A DNA stretch of 64,000 nt. Origin: Diploptera punctata. Taxonomy: Eukaryota > Arthropoda > Insecta > Blattodea > Blaberidae. Made by a program: the position numbers and the translations under genes. The stretch lies in NCBI GenBank assembly GCA_030220185.1, contig JASPKZ010001602.1, positions 969,001 to 1,033,000 on the forward strand, given 5' to 3'. Below, one piece after another: positions 45,300 to 56,324 of the stretch (position 1 is its first letter; every line of letters starts with the position of its first letter). The notes under the pieces are model-generated. The model worked only from the letters and a program-made list of their open reading frames with translations, was not told the DNA's origin and ran no database searches.

Positions 45300-46135
45300 A
45301 ATATCATTTTTATAAAATTTGGAATTCAGATTGGATTGACATGGAAAATATGAATGTAGAAGCATTATAAATTATAAAATCAGTTTTTTGATTGAGAATT
45401 TGGGAGTTGTGGGGAGGACTTTACTACAGTACCAGCCTGAAGTTCCAGTCAATATATTTTATACATTTGCTGGATGGTTGGTGGGTCAAGTAACTCAGCA
45501 AAGAGGATGGCTGGGGTTCAGCAGAAGAATTGACATTTTTCTACTTTCATTCATATCCAGACTAGCTCTGAGACCTAATCAGCCTCCTAAAAAAGTAGGT
45601 ACAAGTAACTCTCCTGGGAGAAAAGTGTGCTGGACTAGAAGAACAGCAACTATACCACCTTCTCTTATCATTGGTTAGAAATGTGGATCCTTGAATCTAT
45701 GTCTCCATGGGCTGCATGGCTTGATAGCAGAACATCTTTACTTAACTTTTACTGGATGGATAAGTGAGAAGTTGCATATGTGAATACTTTCAGTCATAAT
45801 ATCTAATTAATTAATTTCTATAAATATTTCAATTTAATTTAATATTCCTTAACAAAGTTAAGCAACTATACTGATTTTATAATGCAGAGAATCAATGCAA
45901 CTGTATTTATTTGCAATTATCCTCATAAAGAACAATAAGGTAAAATAGACTATATCAAATTATAACCAATACCCATTTAAATCCTTTTCTCTCCTCAATG
46001 GGTTTTCTGATACCCGTCAAGTCACAGAGATAGAGCATGAATCAGAAACTCTACCTAAACAATTCTACTTCCATTTATCAATAGCAATTTTATTACAATA
46101 TATAAGGATATTTTTGTAATTATTCTAAATGTTTA
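45300..46135. other. Intron sequence; unexplained 96-codon ORF at 45388-45678
   Basis: The plus-strand ORF (MIENLGVVGRTLLQYQPEVP onward) has richer base composition than its surroundings but no recognisable motif. It is probably a repeat remnant. Confidence 0.25.
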
Positions 46136-46139
46136 TATT

Positions 46140-46488
46140 AACTCTACAGTGTAACAGGTCTAAAAGCCCTTAGCCGATCGGTCAGATGCTGGCCTCACAT
46201 CCACATTGACTAATCACAGAGGTAGACAATAATCCAGCCAGAATCTAGGAGTGACATGTAGTCAGCATGTCGGCTCCCCCAGTCGTTGTAGCTGGTCTTC
46301 TAAACCTGGAGCTGCTGCTTATTGTAGCTACCCAAATTCCTCATGATGCTGAGTGGGAACCAGTCCCATACTGGCTGAAATTCCATGTGAAAATTTCTTC
46401 CCCATGGAGATTCGAAACAGAACAAGTCCCATAGGTATGCGCCTAGGCATCTTAACTTAACCACTCGCCTATAGTGCGGAAATTTTTA
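46140..46488 (-). mobile_element. SINE family 3, diverged
   Basis: Minus strand: CTATAGGCGAGTGGTTAAG head, CCTATGGGACTTGTTCTG, GTATGGGACTGGTTCCCAC and GACATGCTGACTACATGTCA, with a GGGCTTTTAGACCTGTTACA tail. Confidence 0.8.
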
Positions 46489-46554
46489 TATTGCATTAGT
46501 TAATATATGTAATATGTTTTATTTCCTTATTTATACTATAGACTTGCATTATGA

Positions 46555-46850
46555 TTAAGCTGTCGAAGGCAATCTGGCATGAGTGCAGAGCTAAGATATG
46601 TGTTTGGTTTGAGACCCCATGGGGAAACAAATCTTTTCATGCAATGTTGGCCAGTCTGTGGTACTGGTGCCCACCCAACTATTGAGTAATTTAATAAGCA
46701 GTGTTTCTAGGTTGAGAAATTGTGACATGCTGAATACATGTCAACACTCTAATGGCCGGTTGGACCTTGGAATATAATAACAATACTTTTGTTTTATCTG
46801 GCAGAGTTAAGGTCTACCATTCAATCAGGATAGATCAAATTTACAATAAT
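46555..46850 (+). mobile_element. Diverged SINE family 3 with GGCAGAGTTAAGG tail
   Basis: GGCATGAGTGCAGAGCTA, CCCCATGGGGAAACAAATC, GTGCCCACCCAACTATTG and GACATGCTGAATACATGTCA are a decayed family-3 body. TTTTATCTGGCAGAGTTAAG follows from 46,790. Confidence 0.6.
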
Positions 46851-46934
46851 TATTCCTATAACTAAGTTACAATAAAACTAAATGATTATATAAAATACCC
46901 ACAATATAATTACTATGTAAAATACAACTTTTGA

Positions 46935-48760
46935 TCAATTAAAATGTTTCATACCTCTCCTCATAACCAGTTTTCTAAGTACATTGCAATTTCAAAGCCT
47001 TGACTGCTTCATCTTCAGTACTATCTCGATGACTGATGTTATGTCGTTCTAAGGAAAGAAGTAGTTCTTCTGATCAATATAACATCAGTCGTCAAGATAG
47101 TACTGAAAATCTAAGGGAAGAAGAAGTAGTTCTTCCGATCAACATAACATCAGTCGTCAAGATAGTACTGAAAATCTAAGGGAAGAAGAAGTAGTTCTTC
47201 CGATCAACATAACATCAGTTGTCAAGATAGTACTGAAAATCTAAGAGAAGAAGAAGTAGTTCTTCCGATCAACATAACATCAGTCATCAAGATAGTACTG
47301 AAAATCTAAGGGAAGAAGTAGTTCTTCCGATCAATATAACATCATTCGTCAAGATAGTACTGAAAATCTAAGGAAGAAGAAGTAGTTCTTCCGATCAACA
47401 TAACATCAGTCGTCAAGATAGTACTGAAAATCTAAGGGAAGAAGAAGTAGTTCTTCCGATCAACATAACATCAGTCGTCAAGATAGTACTGAAAATCTAA
47501 GGGAAGAAGAAGTAGTTCTTCCGATCAACATAACATCAGTCGTCAAGATAGTACTGAAAATCTAAGGGAAGAAGTAGTTCTTCCGATCAACATAACATCA
47601 GTCGTCAAGATAGTACTGAAAATCTAAGGGAAGAAGTAGTTCTTCCGATCAACATAACATCAGTCGTCAAGATAGTACTGAAAATCTAAGGGAAGAAGAA
47701 GTAGTTCTTTTCGATCAACATACACATCAGTCGTCAAGATAGTACTGAAAATCTAAGGAAGAAGAAGTAGTTCTTCCGATCAACATAACATCAGTCGTCA
47801 AGATAGTACTGAAAATCTAAGGGAAGAAGAAGTAGTTCTTCCGATCAACATAACATCAGTTGTCAAGATAGTACTGAAAATCTAAGGAAGAAGAAGTAGT
47901 TCTTCCGATCAACATAACATCAGTCGTCAAGATAGTAGTGAAAATCTAAGTGAAGAAGAAGTAGTTCTTCCAATCAACATAACATCAGTCGTCAAGATAG
48001 TAGTGAAAATCTAAAGGAAGAAGAAGTACAACATAACATCAGTCGTCAAGATAGTAGTGAAAATCTAAGGAAGAAGAAGTACAACATAACATCAGTTGTT
48101 AAGATAGTACTGAAAATCTAAGGAAGAAGAAGTAGTTCTTCCGATCAACATAACATCAGTCGTCAAGATAGTACTGAAAATCTAAGGGAAGAAGAAGTAG
48201 TTCTTCCGATCAACATAACATCAGTCATCAAGATAGTACTGAAAATCTAAGGGAAGAAGAAGTAGTTCTTCCGATCAACATAACATCATCGTCATCTCAA
48301 GATAGTACTGAAAATCTAAGGGAAGAAGAAGTAGTTCTTCCAATCAACATAACATCAGTCGTCAAGATAGTACTGAAAATCTAAGGGAAGAAGAAGTAGT
48401 TCTTCCGATCAACAGACATCAGTCATCAAGATAGTACTGAAAATCTAAGGAAGAAGAAGTAGTTCTTCCGATCAACATCACATCAGTCGTCAAGAAAATC
48501 ATCAGAAGTCAAGATAGTACTTCCGAAACATAACTAAGTACTAAAAGGAAGAAGAAGTATTTCTTCTGATCAACATAACATCAGTCATCAAGATAGTACT
48601 GAAAATCTAAGGGAAGAAGAAGTAGTTCTTCCGATCAACATAACATCAGTCGTCAAGATACTACTGAAGATGAAGCCGCCAAGGCTTTGAAATCATGATA
48701 TACTTAGAAGACTGGTTATGAGGAGAGGTATGAAACATTTTAATTTATCTTAAATTAATC
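46935..48760. mobile_element. PLE foldback carrying a tandem array
   Basis: The left arm (46,935-47,080: AAAATGTTTCATACCTCTCC, TCATAACCAGTTTTCTAAG, TTTCAAAGCCTTGACTGCTT) and the right arm (48,580-48,745) are inverted copies. Ribozyme-like cores: minus 46990-47018 and plus 48664-48692 (CTGAAGA, TG, AAGCC/GGCTT, GAAA). The loop region has been expanded into the array described next. Outer motif CCTCATAG occurs at 48,766. Confidence 0.8.
47041..48660 (+). repeat. 65-bp tandem repeat, about 25 units
   Basis: The unit contains GGAAGAAGAAGTAGTTCTTC, CGATCAACATAACATCAGTC and GTCAAGATAGTACTGAAAAT. Most units are 65 bp (for example 47137 to 47202); some lack a GAA triplet or 15-20 bp (about 48,010-48,100), and one near 48,480-48,550 is scrambled. 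The period is not a multiple of three. The unit is homologous to the inner part of the enclosing foldback arm (GATAGTACTGAAGATG). Confidence 0.95.
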
Positions 48761-48769
48761 CTCATAGAT

Positions 48770-48995
48770 GAAAATATTGGAAGGGCCATAGGGAAAGAAT
48801 GGAAGAAAACTGACTTGCAAAAAGAGCTAAAGAAGATAGACCAATGGACGGGAGAAGAACAAGAGGAAGACCAGCCAAGAGATGGATAGATAGTGCATGC
48901 ACATCCAATATGTCTTCCTCCAAGGAGTGATTTTGGAAATAAACAGGATGAAAATCCTACAAATTATGTTTAAGAAGAAGAAGAAGAATCCTCAT
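48770..48995 (+). pseudogene. LINE C-terminal fragment, GAAGAAG-tailed
   Basis: WKGHRERMEENRLAKRAKED, then GRRTRGRPAKRWIDSACTSN and a stop, then an AAGAAGAAGAAGAAG tail. The GRPxxRW box is intact. It lies directly against the PLE foldback. Confidence 0.75.
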
Positions 48996-49215
48996 AGTGA
49001 TTTATTCCTATAAAAGTTAAATATAATTTTGGTATATATTTTCCCTACAATTATACTAATTCTTACATAGTTCTGCATTGTGCATAACTTAATAGCAATT
49101 TGACTTGTAATAATATTTGATATAGAAACTTTAAAGAGAAAATTAATATTTAATTGTGTGAACAAAACATCTTATTTGCTTAAAAGTCTTTACATATTTA
49201 ACTTTTTTTTTCTAG

Positions 49216-49365
49216 ATGGCAAAGATTTTGACATTCTTGTTTGCTATGATGACAAGGACTCAGACTTTGTTCTGGGTGTATTAGTGCCAACACTTGAAAC
49301 ACGTTATGATTACCGATGTTCAACACATCATCTGGGATCCACTGGTGTACACTGCGCATCTACTT
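49216..49365 (+). CDS. Ig-TIR receptor, exon 3: TIR domain, first part
   Basis: It encodes DGKDFDILVCYDDKDSDFVL, GVLVPTLETRYDYRCSTHHL and GSTGVHCAST. FDILVCYDDKD is TIR box 1 (usually FDAFISYxxxD), followed by the helix with VLVPTLE. Where most TIRs have box 2 (RDxxPG) this protein has RCSTHHLGSTG, so the BB loop is divergent. The acceptor TTTTTCTAG ends at 49215 and the donor GTAAGT is at 49366. The phase is 1 on both sides. The domain is cytoplasmic and would mediate TIR-TIR contacts in signalling. IL1RAPL/SIGIRR-like proteins are the best comparison. Confidence 0.88.
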
Positions 49366-50011
49366 GTAAGTATCAGAATATTGCTTTATATTAGTCATTT
49401 CAAAACTGCACACCAGAGATTGTTGTTACAGTAGATTTATAGTTACTCCTTTATTGAAGAGATTAATGTGGCACCTGAACCAAAAGTTTAGAATTGTATT
49501 ATAAAATAAACTGGGGCAAGAACACCTCTTCAGTCCTGAAAAGGAATTATGAGAAATAAAATTTTACTTGTGTTTAATTAATGTTTTTACAAAAATATGA
49601 GAGGTAAACTTGATGGGAGTTGAGTATTTATCATTTATGATACAATAGGAATGTATTAAGTTTTTATGAGTTATATACAGTAAAAATGTGAGCATGAAGG
49701 ACAGTTATATAACATCATTATGAAATCAATCACAGCAAACTTGAATTATTAATTTATAGTATGAAAAATGTAACCTCTAATATATCATATGGAATACAAA
49801 GAGAATGAAGAGGATAATGACAAGTAATTAGGAGAAAAAAATAAAAGCATTTTGTAAAAATTTATTTTAAATCTTGTTTTCTTTTTCATCCTCCTATATC
49901 TCTATTCATCATCTTACTTCAATATTAGATTCTAGTGGCTCCATGATGGTCATTTGCAAGCACTTCTAAAATCTTCCCACATTTTGATATATCTTTGAAA
50001 TATATATATTA
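49366..50011. other. Intron sequence, unassigned
   Basis: Nothing recognised. Confidence 0.3.
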
Positions 50012-50270
50012 TACAAGCGTTACTGCTATATAGGAAATATTCTCTTTAAACATTTGCTTACCTGTTATGGTGGCCACTAGATGTCAGGGGGAATGACTTC
50101 CCGCTACATCTTGTGTGAATTGACAATACTACATATATAAGAAAAATGTATGTTTGTGTTGGAATACTTGGGTAGCTCAGTTGGTTAGAGCACTATACGT
50201 ACAGAGTTTAGAGACTCGGGTTCAAATCCTGACTCAAGCATTTATTTTTCTTTTCATATCATATGTATAT
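50012..50270 (+). mobile_element. Repeat carrying a tRNA-like sequence, copy 2
   Basis: Collinear with 26,186-26,440: CAAGCGTTACTGCTATA, GCCACTAGATGTCAG, CATATATAAGAAAAATGTAT. The tRNA-like part is at about 50166-50239 (acceptor CTTGGGT/ACTCAAG, GGGTTCAAATCC T loop, odd anticodon loop). TTATTTTTCTTTT follows. The anticodon arms of the two copies differ. Confidence 0.75.
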
Positions 50271-50394
50271 ATATATAAAACAGAATTTGTTTTAGCCATC
50301 TTTCTAGACATCCTCTCCACAAGTTCTTGATTTCATAAAACATATTAATGGAAAAAGCATTACCAGTCTTTCAAATTAATAAATAAAATTAGTT

Positions 50395-50660
50395 GTAAAT
50401 ATGTCACCTCTTTCAACCCATGTTCTTCAAAGCATAGGACTGCTGTTTCAGGAATAATTGTTCCTATCTTCATTCATATTTATGATTATTGAGTTTTTGT
50501 CTTCACCTTCATCTTCTAAAGAATGAAGAGGAAGATGAAGGTGAAGACAAAAAATTTCAGAAGTCATAAAGAGGGCTGAAGATAGGAACAACTGTTCCTG
50601 AAACCACAGTCCTGTGCATTAAAATACATAAATTGTTGAGGTGAGATAATTATGACACAT
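50395..50660. mobile_element. PLE foldback with ribozyme-like core
   Basis: The left arm (GTCACCTCTTTCAA, GACTGCTGTTTCAGGAATAA, TTGTTCCTATCTTC) pairs with GAAGATAGGAACAACTGTTC, CTGAAACCACAGTC and GTTGAGGTGAG. The centre GTTTTTGTCTTCACCTTCAT is itself a hairpin. Plus 50576-50603: CTGAAGA, T, AGGAAC/GTTCCT, GAAA, then CACAG/CTGTG. This is the most complete RNA fold of the set. Confidence 0.8.
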
Positions 50661-50824
50661 TTTATTTATTAACCAAGATTTGACTTTATTTTGGCAATAT
50701 GGATAAACAAACTTAGTGTGGAGCCCTTGGTATGTTCCTTCACGTACAATATCTCGTCATCATTGAAAACAGTCAATTCAAAGTATTACAACACAACACT
50801 GTAAACAACTCAAGGGTCCAAAAA

Positions 50825-51240
50825 AGAAAAGAGAAATATTTTCCTGCATCATGATAATGCCAGGCCACATACTTTACAATGCCATCACAGAAGAACTTCA
50901 AAGACTGAAGCTCACCACCTTACATCATCCATACAGTCTAGATTTGGTACTGTCTGAATTCCACCAATTCCCAATAATGAAAGAAGACTTTTGGGGATAT
51001 CATTATACATTTAAGGATGTAGTTGAGATAACTGTGAGAAGCTGGTTGCAGAAACAGAGTGCTGATTTCTTCCATGATGGCTTCAGAAAACTAATTTTGA
51101 TACAAGTATACAATTATCTGGTGATTATGTGAAAAAATTAATGTCGTTAATTAAAGCGCACATTCTCAGGATTATTTCCATGCTTGTTTTATTAAATATT
51201 TAAATTGAAACGGAACTTACAAAGATGGAGGCATTATTTA
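50825..51240 (+). pseudogene. Mariner transposase C-terminal fragment
   Basis: FLHHDNARPHT in one frame (about 50,838), then frame 50851-51132: EELQRLKLTTLHHPYSLDLV, LSEFHQFPIMKEDFWGYHYT, SWLQKQSADFFHDGFRKLIL. This is the DNARPH...HPPYSPDLAPSDFH C-terminal block of mariner transposases, with the second and third catalytic regions partly kept. The N-terminal half is missing. Confidence 0.85.
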
Positions 51241-51362
51241 TCATTCAACCTCATAATTATAATATTCAGTATCATTACTTTAATTAATGTACATATAGAC
51301 AGATTATTTCATAACATGTTTAGATTTTAGAATTTAGTTAGTATTATTATATTAATTTCTAG

Positions 51363-51520
51363 GGCCAGCTATGCTGAATGGGCCAGCTCAGCGAAGTCGC
51401 CGTCTTTTGGCAGTCTTATCCCCTGCATTGCTTCATGACAATTGGACAAGTGCTGCTCTCTATCAAGCTCTGCACACATTACTAACCATACACTCCAAAG
51501 TCATCTGTGTTACTCTTCAG
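51363..51520 (+). CDS. Ig-TIR receptor, exon 4: TIR domain, middle
   Basis: It encodes (W)PAMLNGPAQRSRRLLAVLSP, ALLHDNWTSAALYQALHTLL and TIHSKVICVTLQ. SRRLLAVLSPALL..W is the conserved strand D/helix D region of TIR domains (SRRLIVVLSxxYLxxxW). At the position four residues after Trp, where NAD-cleaving TIRs have the catalytic Glu, there is Ala; the sequence does not suggest NADase activity. The acceptor TTTCTAG ends at 51362 and the donor GTAAGT is at 51521. It starts at codon phase 1 and ends on a codon boundary. Confidence 0.88.
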
Positions 51521-51679
51521 GTAAGTTTATAAATGATTGTTACTTACATGAAATTCAAATACTGATATCTCAAACTATTAGGAGATGTTAGAATGATTTT
51601 CACTTAATTAGATATGTTGAATAAAACTTATAAATATTTATATTAATTTAAACAATAAATGTGAATTTAAAATAACATT

Positions 51680-52700
51680 ATGAGGTTTTTAATTCATGAA
51701 TGAATGAATCATTTTTAATATCTTACCTCATAGTTCATGTTTTCTTAAACAGCACATAGTTTGTTGGAGAGTAACAAAATTGAAAAAGAGGCCAAACTTC
51801 TAAAACATTTGGAAAACTTTTAGAATTGAAAATTTGGGAGAAGATATATATTCAGAAGAACAAATTTAGATCCATGAATTTCGACAGCAAACAGCATGCA
51901 AATACATTAGTCTCTACTCAAATTACTTCCAATCGCTGGTGAGCTGACTCACCGTGAGCAAGTGCAAAGATCGAATTAGCTACCCACTAACTGGTCATGC
52001 ATGAAAGTCGTCGTTTTCGTAATATTGGCAATAAATTACCCAGAATTCTCAGCAATAAAACCACTTCCGTTATTTTCATCTGCTAGAGGAACACATTTAT
52101 GCTTGCATCCTGCAAATAATACCGTATACAACGACGTCTGCATCGCGCAATATTACGTCGATTCTCCTGTTCTTCTAGTTGAATTCTTTGGTAGACTCTA
52201 TCAAATTCCTCTTCTCCGTGTATACCGAAAACATGATCGAAGTCTTCAAGGTCCGACATCTTGGATAAAGCAGCAAGGTTTCAAACTACATCGGTTACCA
52301 TTGGTTCCCTTCGGGATTCTCACGATTCGTTTCTCTCTTAAGTCACCTCGTCAGGTAGCTTACGAATTTCAACAATTATTATCGATGAACAGATTTCTGA
52401 GTAAGCAAAATCGTATTAGGATACAACTTTCTCAGCAGAGAATGCCTTTTACGGTCTAATGTGTTCATAGATTTGGGTCTAAGAAGATAGAATAGAAATT
52501 CCTGATGAACAAGACCTCATCTTGAAGTTCATCAAATCAACGTTATAGATGGAGATTCTAATGAAAATTCAGTAGACATGTCGGTTGAAAATGGGAGAGA
52601 TGTTTCCTCCTGAAAACTGCAGTTCCCGTGTTTAAGAAAACATAAGCAATGAGGTAAGATATTAAAAATGACTCATTCATTCATGATTTACACATATGTT
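51680..52700 (+). mobile_element. PLE 3' region, split by a repeat insertion
   Basis: The outer motif AACATTATGAGG and TTACCTCATAGTTCATG open it. The plus strand then reads KIEKEAKLLKHLENF, ELKIWEKIYIQKNKFRSMNF, is interrupted at about 51,885-52,480, and resumes EIPDEQDLILKFIKST, ending near GTTGAAAATGGGAGAG and GCAATGAGGTAAG. It is a PLE ORF end with short inverted outer arms. Confidence 0.75.
51885..52482 (-). mobile_element. Unclassified insertion, pair member 1
   Basis: About 600 bp, shared with 54,443-54,998: GCATGCAAATACATTAGTCT, GCAATAAATTACCCAGAATT, GCATCGCGCAATATTA and AAAACATGATCGAAGTCTTC. On the minus strand, a possible ORF start reads MSDLEDFDHVFGI-like then RIQLEEQENR. Both copies are broken by stops. 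It is possibly the 5' part of a DNA-transposon gene; the family is unknown. Confidence 0.6.
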
Positions 52701-52859
52701 AATAACATTTTTAGAGAAACTCTCCCTCGTAGACGGTTTAAACACAAACAGATACATCAGTCATTTTTAAAAAGCAAAAAAAAAAAAAAATACTTTTTCA
52801 TCCCGTTTCAAATACATTTAACTCCATATTAAATATCATAATTAATATGTAAATTAATG

Positions 52860-53620
52860 AGTCATTTTTCACATCTTACCTCATATTTTATGTTTCTTTA
52901 AATACAGGAACTAGTTTTCAAGACAAGGATCTCTCTCATTTTCAACCAACATAATGACTACCAGCTTATCATTGGAATCTCCATCAATAACATTGCCATC
53001 TGGTGTTGATCTGATGAACTTCAAGATGAGGTCACGTTCATCAGGAATCTCAAAATTCATGGATCTAAATTTGTTCTTCTGAATATAATCTTCTCCCAAA
53101 TTGTCAATTCTAAAGATTTTTCCAAATGTTTTAAAAGTTGGGCTTCTTTTTGAATGTTATGATTCTCCAATAAACTATGTGCTGCAATAGCTGATTTTTC
53201 AATTTCACCATTTTTAATATTTCTAAGTGTTCCTTAGTGTGATTGTCCAAATTCCTTTTTGTTTTTCCTATGTATACTTTATTGCAGTCCTTACAATTAA
53301 TTTGATAAATTCCAGATTTTTTTCTCTCTGGGGTGTTCAATTTCTTGTTAGTTATTAATAGATTACCAAGGCTAAATTTATTTATCGGTGCCAATGTAAT
53401 ATTGAATTTCTTGAAAATTTTTTGAAATTTGTTATGTATTATGTTATTGATGGAGATTCCAACGAAAATACAGTAGTCATAATGTCGGTTGAAAATGAGA
53501 GAGATGCTTCTCTTGAAAACTAGTTCCCGCGTTTAAAGAAACATAAAGTATGAGGTAAGATGTGAAAAAATGACTCATTAGTTTACGAATTAAGAACCTC
53601 ATAATGTTATTTCCCAAATT
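52860..53620 (-). pseudogene. Penelope-like element with GIY-YIG endonuclease, in a foldback
   Basis: On the minus strand, frame 53131-53394 reads KFSLGNLLITNKKLN, KSGIYQINCKDCNKVYIGKT, KRNLDNHTKEHLEILKMVKL. GIYQI...YIG is the GIY-YIG nuclease core with the downstream H, and a usual Arg appears as Asn. Across a frameshift, frame 52911-53099 continues GEDYIQKNKFRSMNF, EIPDERDLILKFIRSTPDG and ENERDPCLEN. Near 53,446 it joins an inverted plus-strand copy of the same ORF end (VVIMSVENERDASLEN). No intact reverse transcriptase is present. Confidence 0.85.
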
Positions 53621-53876
53621 TAACTATGAATCATAATTAATAATTATATAATAAGCACTTATAAATATTGAGTGCTTAATATGTAAAGTTTATTAATTAA
53701 TTTTAAAAATCCCAAATTGTATTTACATTTTTTTAAATAAACCACAACTATTTAAAAAGAATATTTAAAATAAATATTTTGACTCAAATTTATAACAAAA
53801 GTTGAATAAAAAATTAAATTATGAAAATGTATTAGTTTTTTGAATTGAACAAGAATACAAGTATATAATAAAAGGA

Positions 53877-54085
53877 AACTTTACATGTCATCTCATAAAA
53901 TATGTTTCTCTCACCTAGACACCTCATCTCATAAAATATGTTTCTCTCACCTAGACATGTTTCAGAGTTCACTATCACTATTCTCAACTAAATTCCGATT
54001 GTTTGAAATTATCACTGAAACATGTCCAGTTGATTCAAGTGAAAGAATAATATTTTATGGAGTGAGATGTAAAGTTTATGATTCA
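53877..54085. mobile_element. PLE foldback with 39-bp tandem duplication
   Basis: CATCTCATAAAATATGTTTC with TCTCACCTAGACA occurs twice in tandem, and pairs with GAAAGAATAATATTTTATGG and AGTGAGATG. ACATGTTTCAG pairs with CTGAAACATGT. There is no clear ribozyme core. Confidence 0.7.
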
Positions 54086-54224
54086 TAATTTATTTTATTG
54101 TTTTTTAGTTAATAGTGATACTTCCTATGAATTTTTGATAAATATATAAGAACTGAATTTCCAATCCAAAACCTTGTCATATTCTTTTTTTCTTCTTTTT
54201 ATTAATACACTTCTCTCTTCCTTC

Positions 54225-54440
54225 TGCTGCCTTGCTGAAGTTGTAGCATGCCTGCTTCCTGATTACCAGGTCCAGGTTCAGTACCCAACAGGGATGGAAA
54301 TTTAATTGCAAAATTTTCAATCCCAGGGGAAGCAGAGGTGGAAATGTACAATTTTAATCACTAGATGTTTATAGCAATTCATCCATCAATGGGAACATTA
54401 AGCCTGATGGCTCCTTGGTACTTTCAACAGGAAAAGCCTA
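54225..54440 (+). mobile_element. Possible tRNA-derived SINE, family 5
   Basis: GCTGAAGTTGTAGCATGCCT and GGTCCAGGTTCAGTACCC resemble A and B boxes. The body is AATCCCAGGGGAAGCAGAGG and CATCAATGGGAACATTAAGC, and the end is GGAAAAGCCTAAGGGCC. A single copy, so the family claim rests on the boxes. Confidence 0.5.
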
Positions 54441-54442
54441 AG

Positions 54443-54998
54443 GGCCGCATGCAAATACATTAGTCTCTGGTGAGCTGAGTTTTCCGTGAGAATGTGAAAA
54501 GTTTGAATTAGCGAGTTGCTGACTGGTCATGCGTGAAAGTAGTTTTTTTGTAACATTGGCAAGAAATTACCCAGAATTCTCATCAATAAAACCACTTCCG
54601 TTATTTTCGTCTGCTAGAGGAACGCATTTACGCTTGCATCCCGCAAATAAAAACATATACGACGACGTCTGCATCGCGCAATATTATGCCGACTCTCTTG
54701 TTCTTCCAGTTGAATTCTTTGGTAGACTCTATCAAATTCCTCTTCTCTGCATATACCGAAAACATGATCGAAGTCTTCAAGGTCCAATTCTTGGATAAAG
54801 CAGCAAGGTTTCAAAGTTCCCATTAGGTTGCTCACGATTTGTTCTCTGCAAAGTCACCTCGCCAGGTAGCTTAGGAATTTTGACAATTATTATCACATGA
54901 ACAGACTTTTGAGTATGCAAAAACATCTTTGGATGCAACTTTCTCAGCAGAGAATGACTTTTATGGTCAAATGCGTTCATAGATACGACCCTAAGTGT
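54443..54998 (-). mobile_element. Unclassified insertion, pair member 2
   Basis: Collinear with 51,885-52,482. The minus-strand frame 54614-54835 reads MSNLMGTLKPCCFIQELDLE, DFDHVFGICREEEFDRVYQR, IQLEEQESRHNIARCRRRRI: an acidic then basic N-terminal-like stretch. A one-base difference between copies changes the start of this frame. Confidence 0.6.
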
Positions 54999-55149
54999 TG
55001 CCATCAGATTCACCTTCTCTTCATCATTCCTCATACAACATATTGAACTTGCACCATACACAAACACTTAAAGACCCACTCATCTAACACTCCTCTCTGT
55101 ATACTAAACAAGTACACATCATATAAATTCATAGAAGAACATTTTTCTG

Positions 55150-55435
55150 AAAACTCACCTCATAAATTTTGTGCTTTTCACCAAACCACAGTTTCAAGTG
55201 TAATCACACCCATCCTCAGTCACAACTCCGACTGATGAAATTCTTTGGCCGTCAACTCTTATATTGTCACCATCTTCAGTGCTATCATCTATGGTTGATT
55301 CTATAAACTTCAAAATCAAATTTTGTTCATTAAGAATTTAAAAATTCATTGATCTATAATTATTTTTCTGAATATATATCTTCTCCTAAACCGTAAATTC
55401 TAAAGGTTTATCCACTTGTTTTAAAAGTTTAGTTT
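55150..55435 (-). pseudogene. PLE 3' fragment
   Basis: The minus strand reads KWINL-like, LGEDIYSEK-like and MNF, then a FDLILKFIESTID segment, across frameshifts. Minus 55192-55219 has CTGAGGA, T, GGGTGT/ACACTT, GAAA. The end is CTCACCTCATAAA. Confidence 0.65.
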
Positions 55436-55640
55436 GGGGATAGTTTACTCAGGCTTATAATACTGTTCGTTGCTATTCTGGCCGCTAAGGCACATTCTTT
55501 GATGTGCTTATCGAAAGAGTCCGCTCGGCTCTCCAGTGTGATCCCCAGATATTTTAATTGTTTTACATTTTGCAGTGGGTCTCCCTTATACCGAATGCAG
55601 TCATTCTCTGCGAGTCTTCCTCCTTTCCAGGTCATTTTTA
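55420..55640 (-). pseudogene. LINE reverse transcriptase fragment (LKYLGITLE)
   Basis: The frame 55429-55635 reads MTWKGGRLAENDCIRYKGDP, LQNVKQLKYLGITLESRADS, FDKHIKECALAARIATNSII. KYLGITLE is the post-catalytic YLG motif of Jockey/R1-type LINEs and differs from the YGCETW families. It abuts the PLE fragment. Confidence 0.75.
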
Positions 55641-55644
55641 CTGT

Positions 55645-56324
55645 TTTCTTTTACTATTAACTTATTTAAAGTACAAGAAATTACCATTACCACGTAAAGG
55701 TTTTTTTTATGCAGTGGGCTATAGTCTTAATGAACATTTCTTTTCAACTTTTCATCTTCAGAACTGTTCTTTTAGGGAAACAATTATTTATTGGTGCACT
55801 ACATAAATTTGATGATTTATTCTTCCTATGCTCCATCCCTTAAGCATGCTGCAAAATATCGCTGTGTCCAGCATGTGCTATCAAAAAGTCTTTGTTGCAG
55901 TAGTTGCAAAATGTTTTATATTTATTCATACTAATTTTAATGCAAAAATCTTTTACTTCCAACCATGACTCGCAAAACACACACAACCTTTTAGAATTCT
56001 ATCATCAGAATCTTTCTGTTTGCAAATAGTATTTATCTAAAATCCAATGCAATGCTATTACAACACATGAAATTATCTCAGAGCCAGAAGAAAATGGAAA
56101 GAGGAAAGAATGCAGATTGCAGAAGACTGGAAGAAGAAGCAATACAGAACTGGAATTGTAATTGGTCCCACGCAGCCATGATTCACATCCGTGAAAAGAT
56201 AACTACTCATTCCCACAGTATAGTGGTTATTTTGAAAAGTGGATACTGTCGAATAAAAGATTGCATAGATCTATTTTGATAATTTTTTTAAGAGTTTATT
56301 TAACAGGCATTTTATATAAATGAA
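55645..56324. other. Intron sequence, unassigned
   Basis: ORFs at 55558 and 56052 have no recognised features. Confidence 0.3.

Noticed and set aside
45388..45678. 96-codon ORF in the receptor intron as an alternative exon
   Set aside because: No acceptor/donor pair in frame and no recognised motif; the receptor exons on both sides join without it.
47041..48660. Regular direct repeats, considered as a CRISPR array
   Set aside because: Units are contiguous without unique spacers, the context is eukaryotic, and the unit derives from the flanking foldback.
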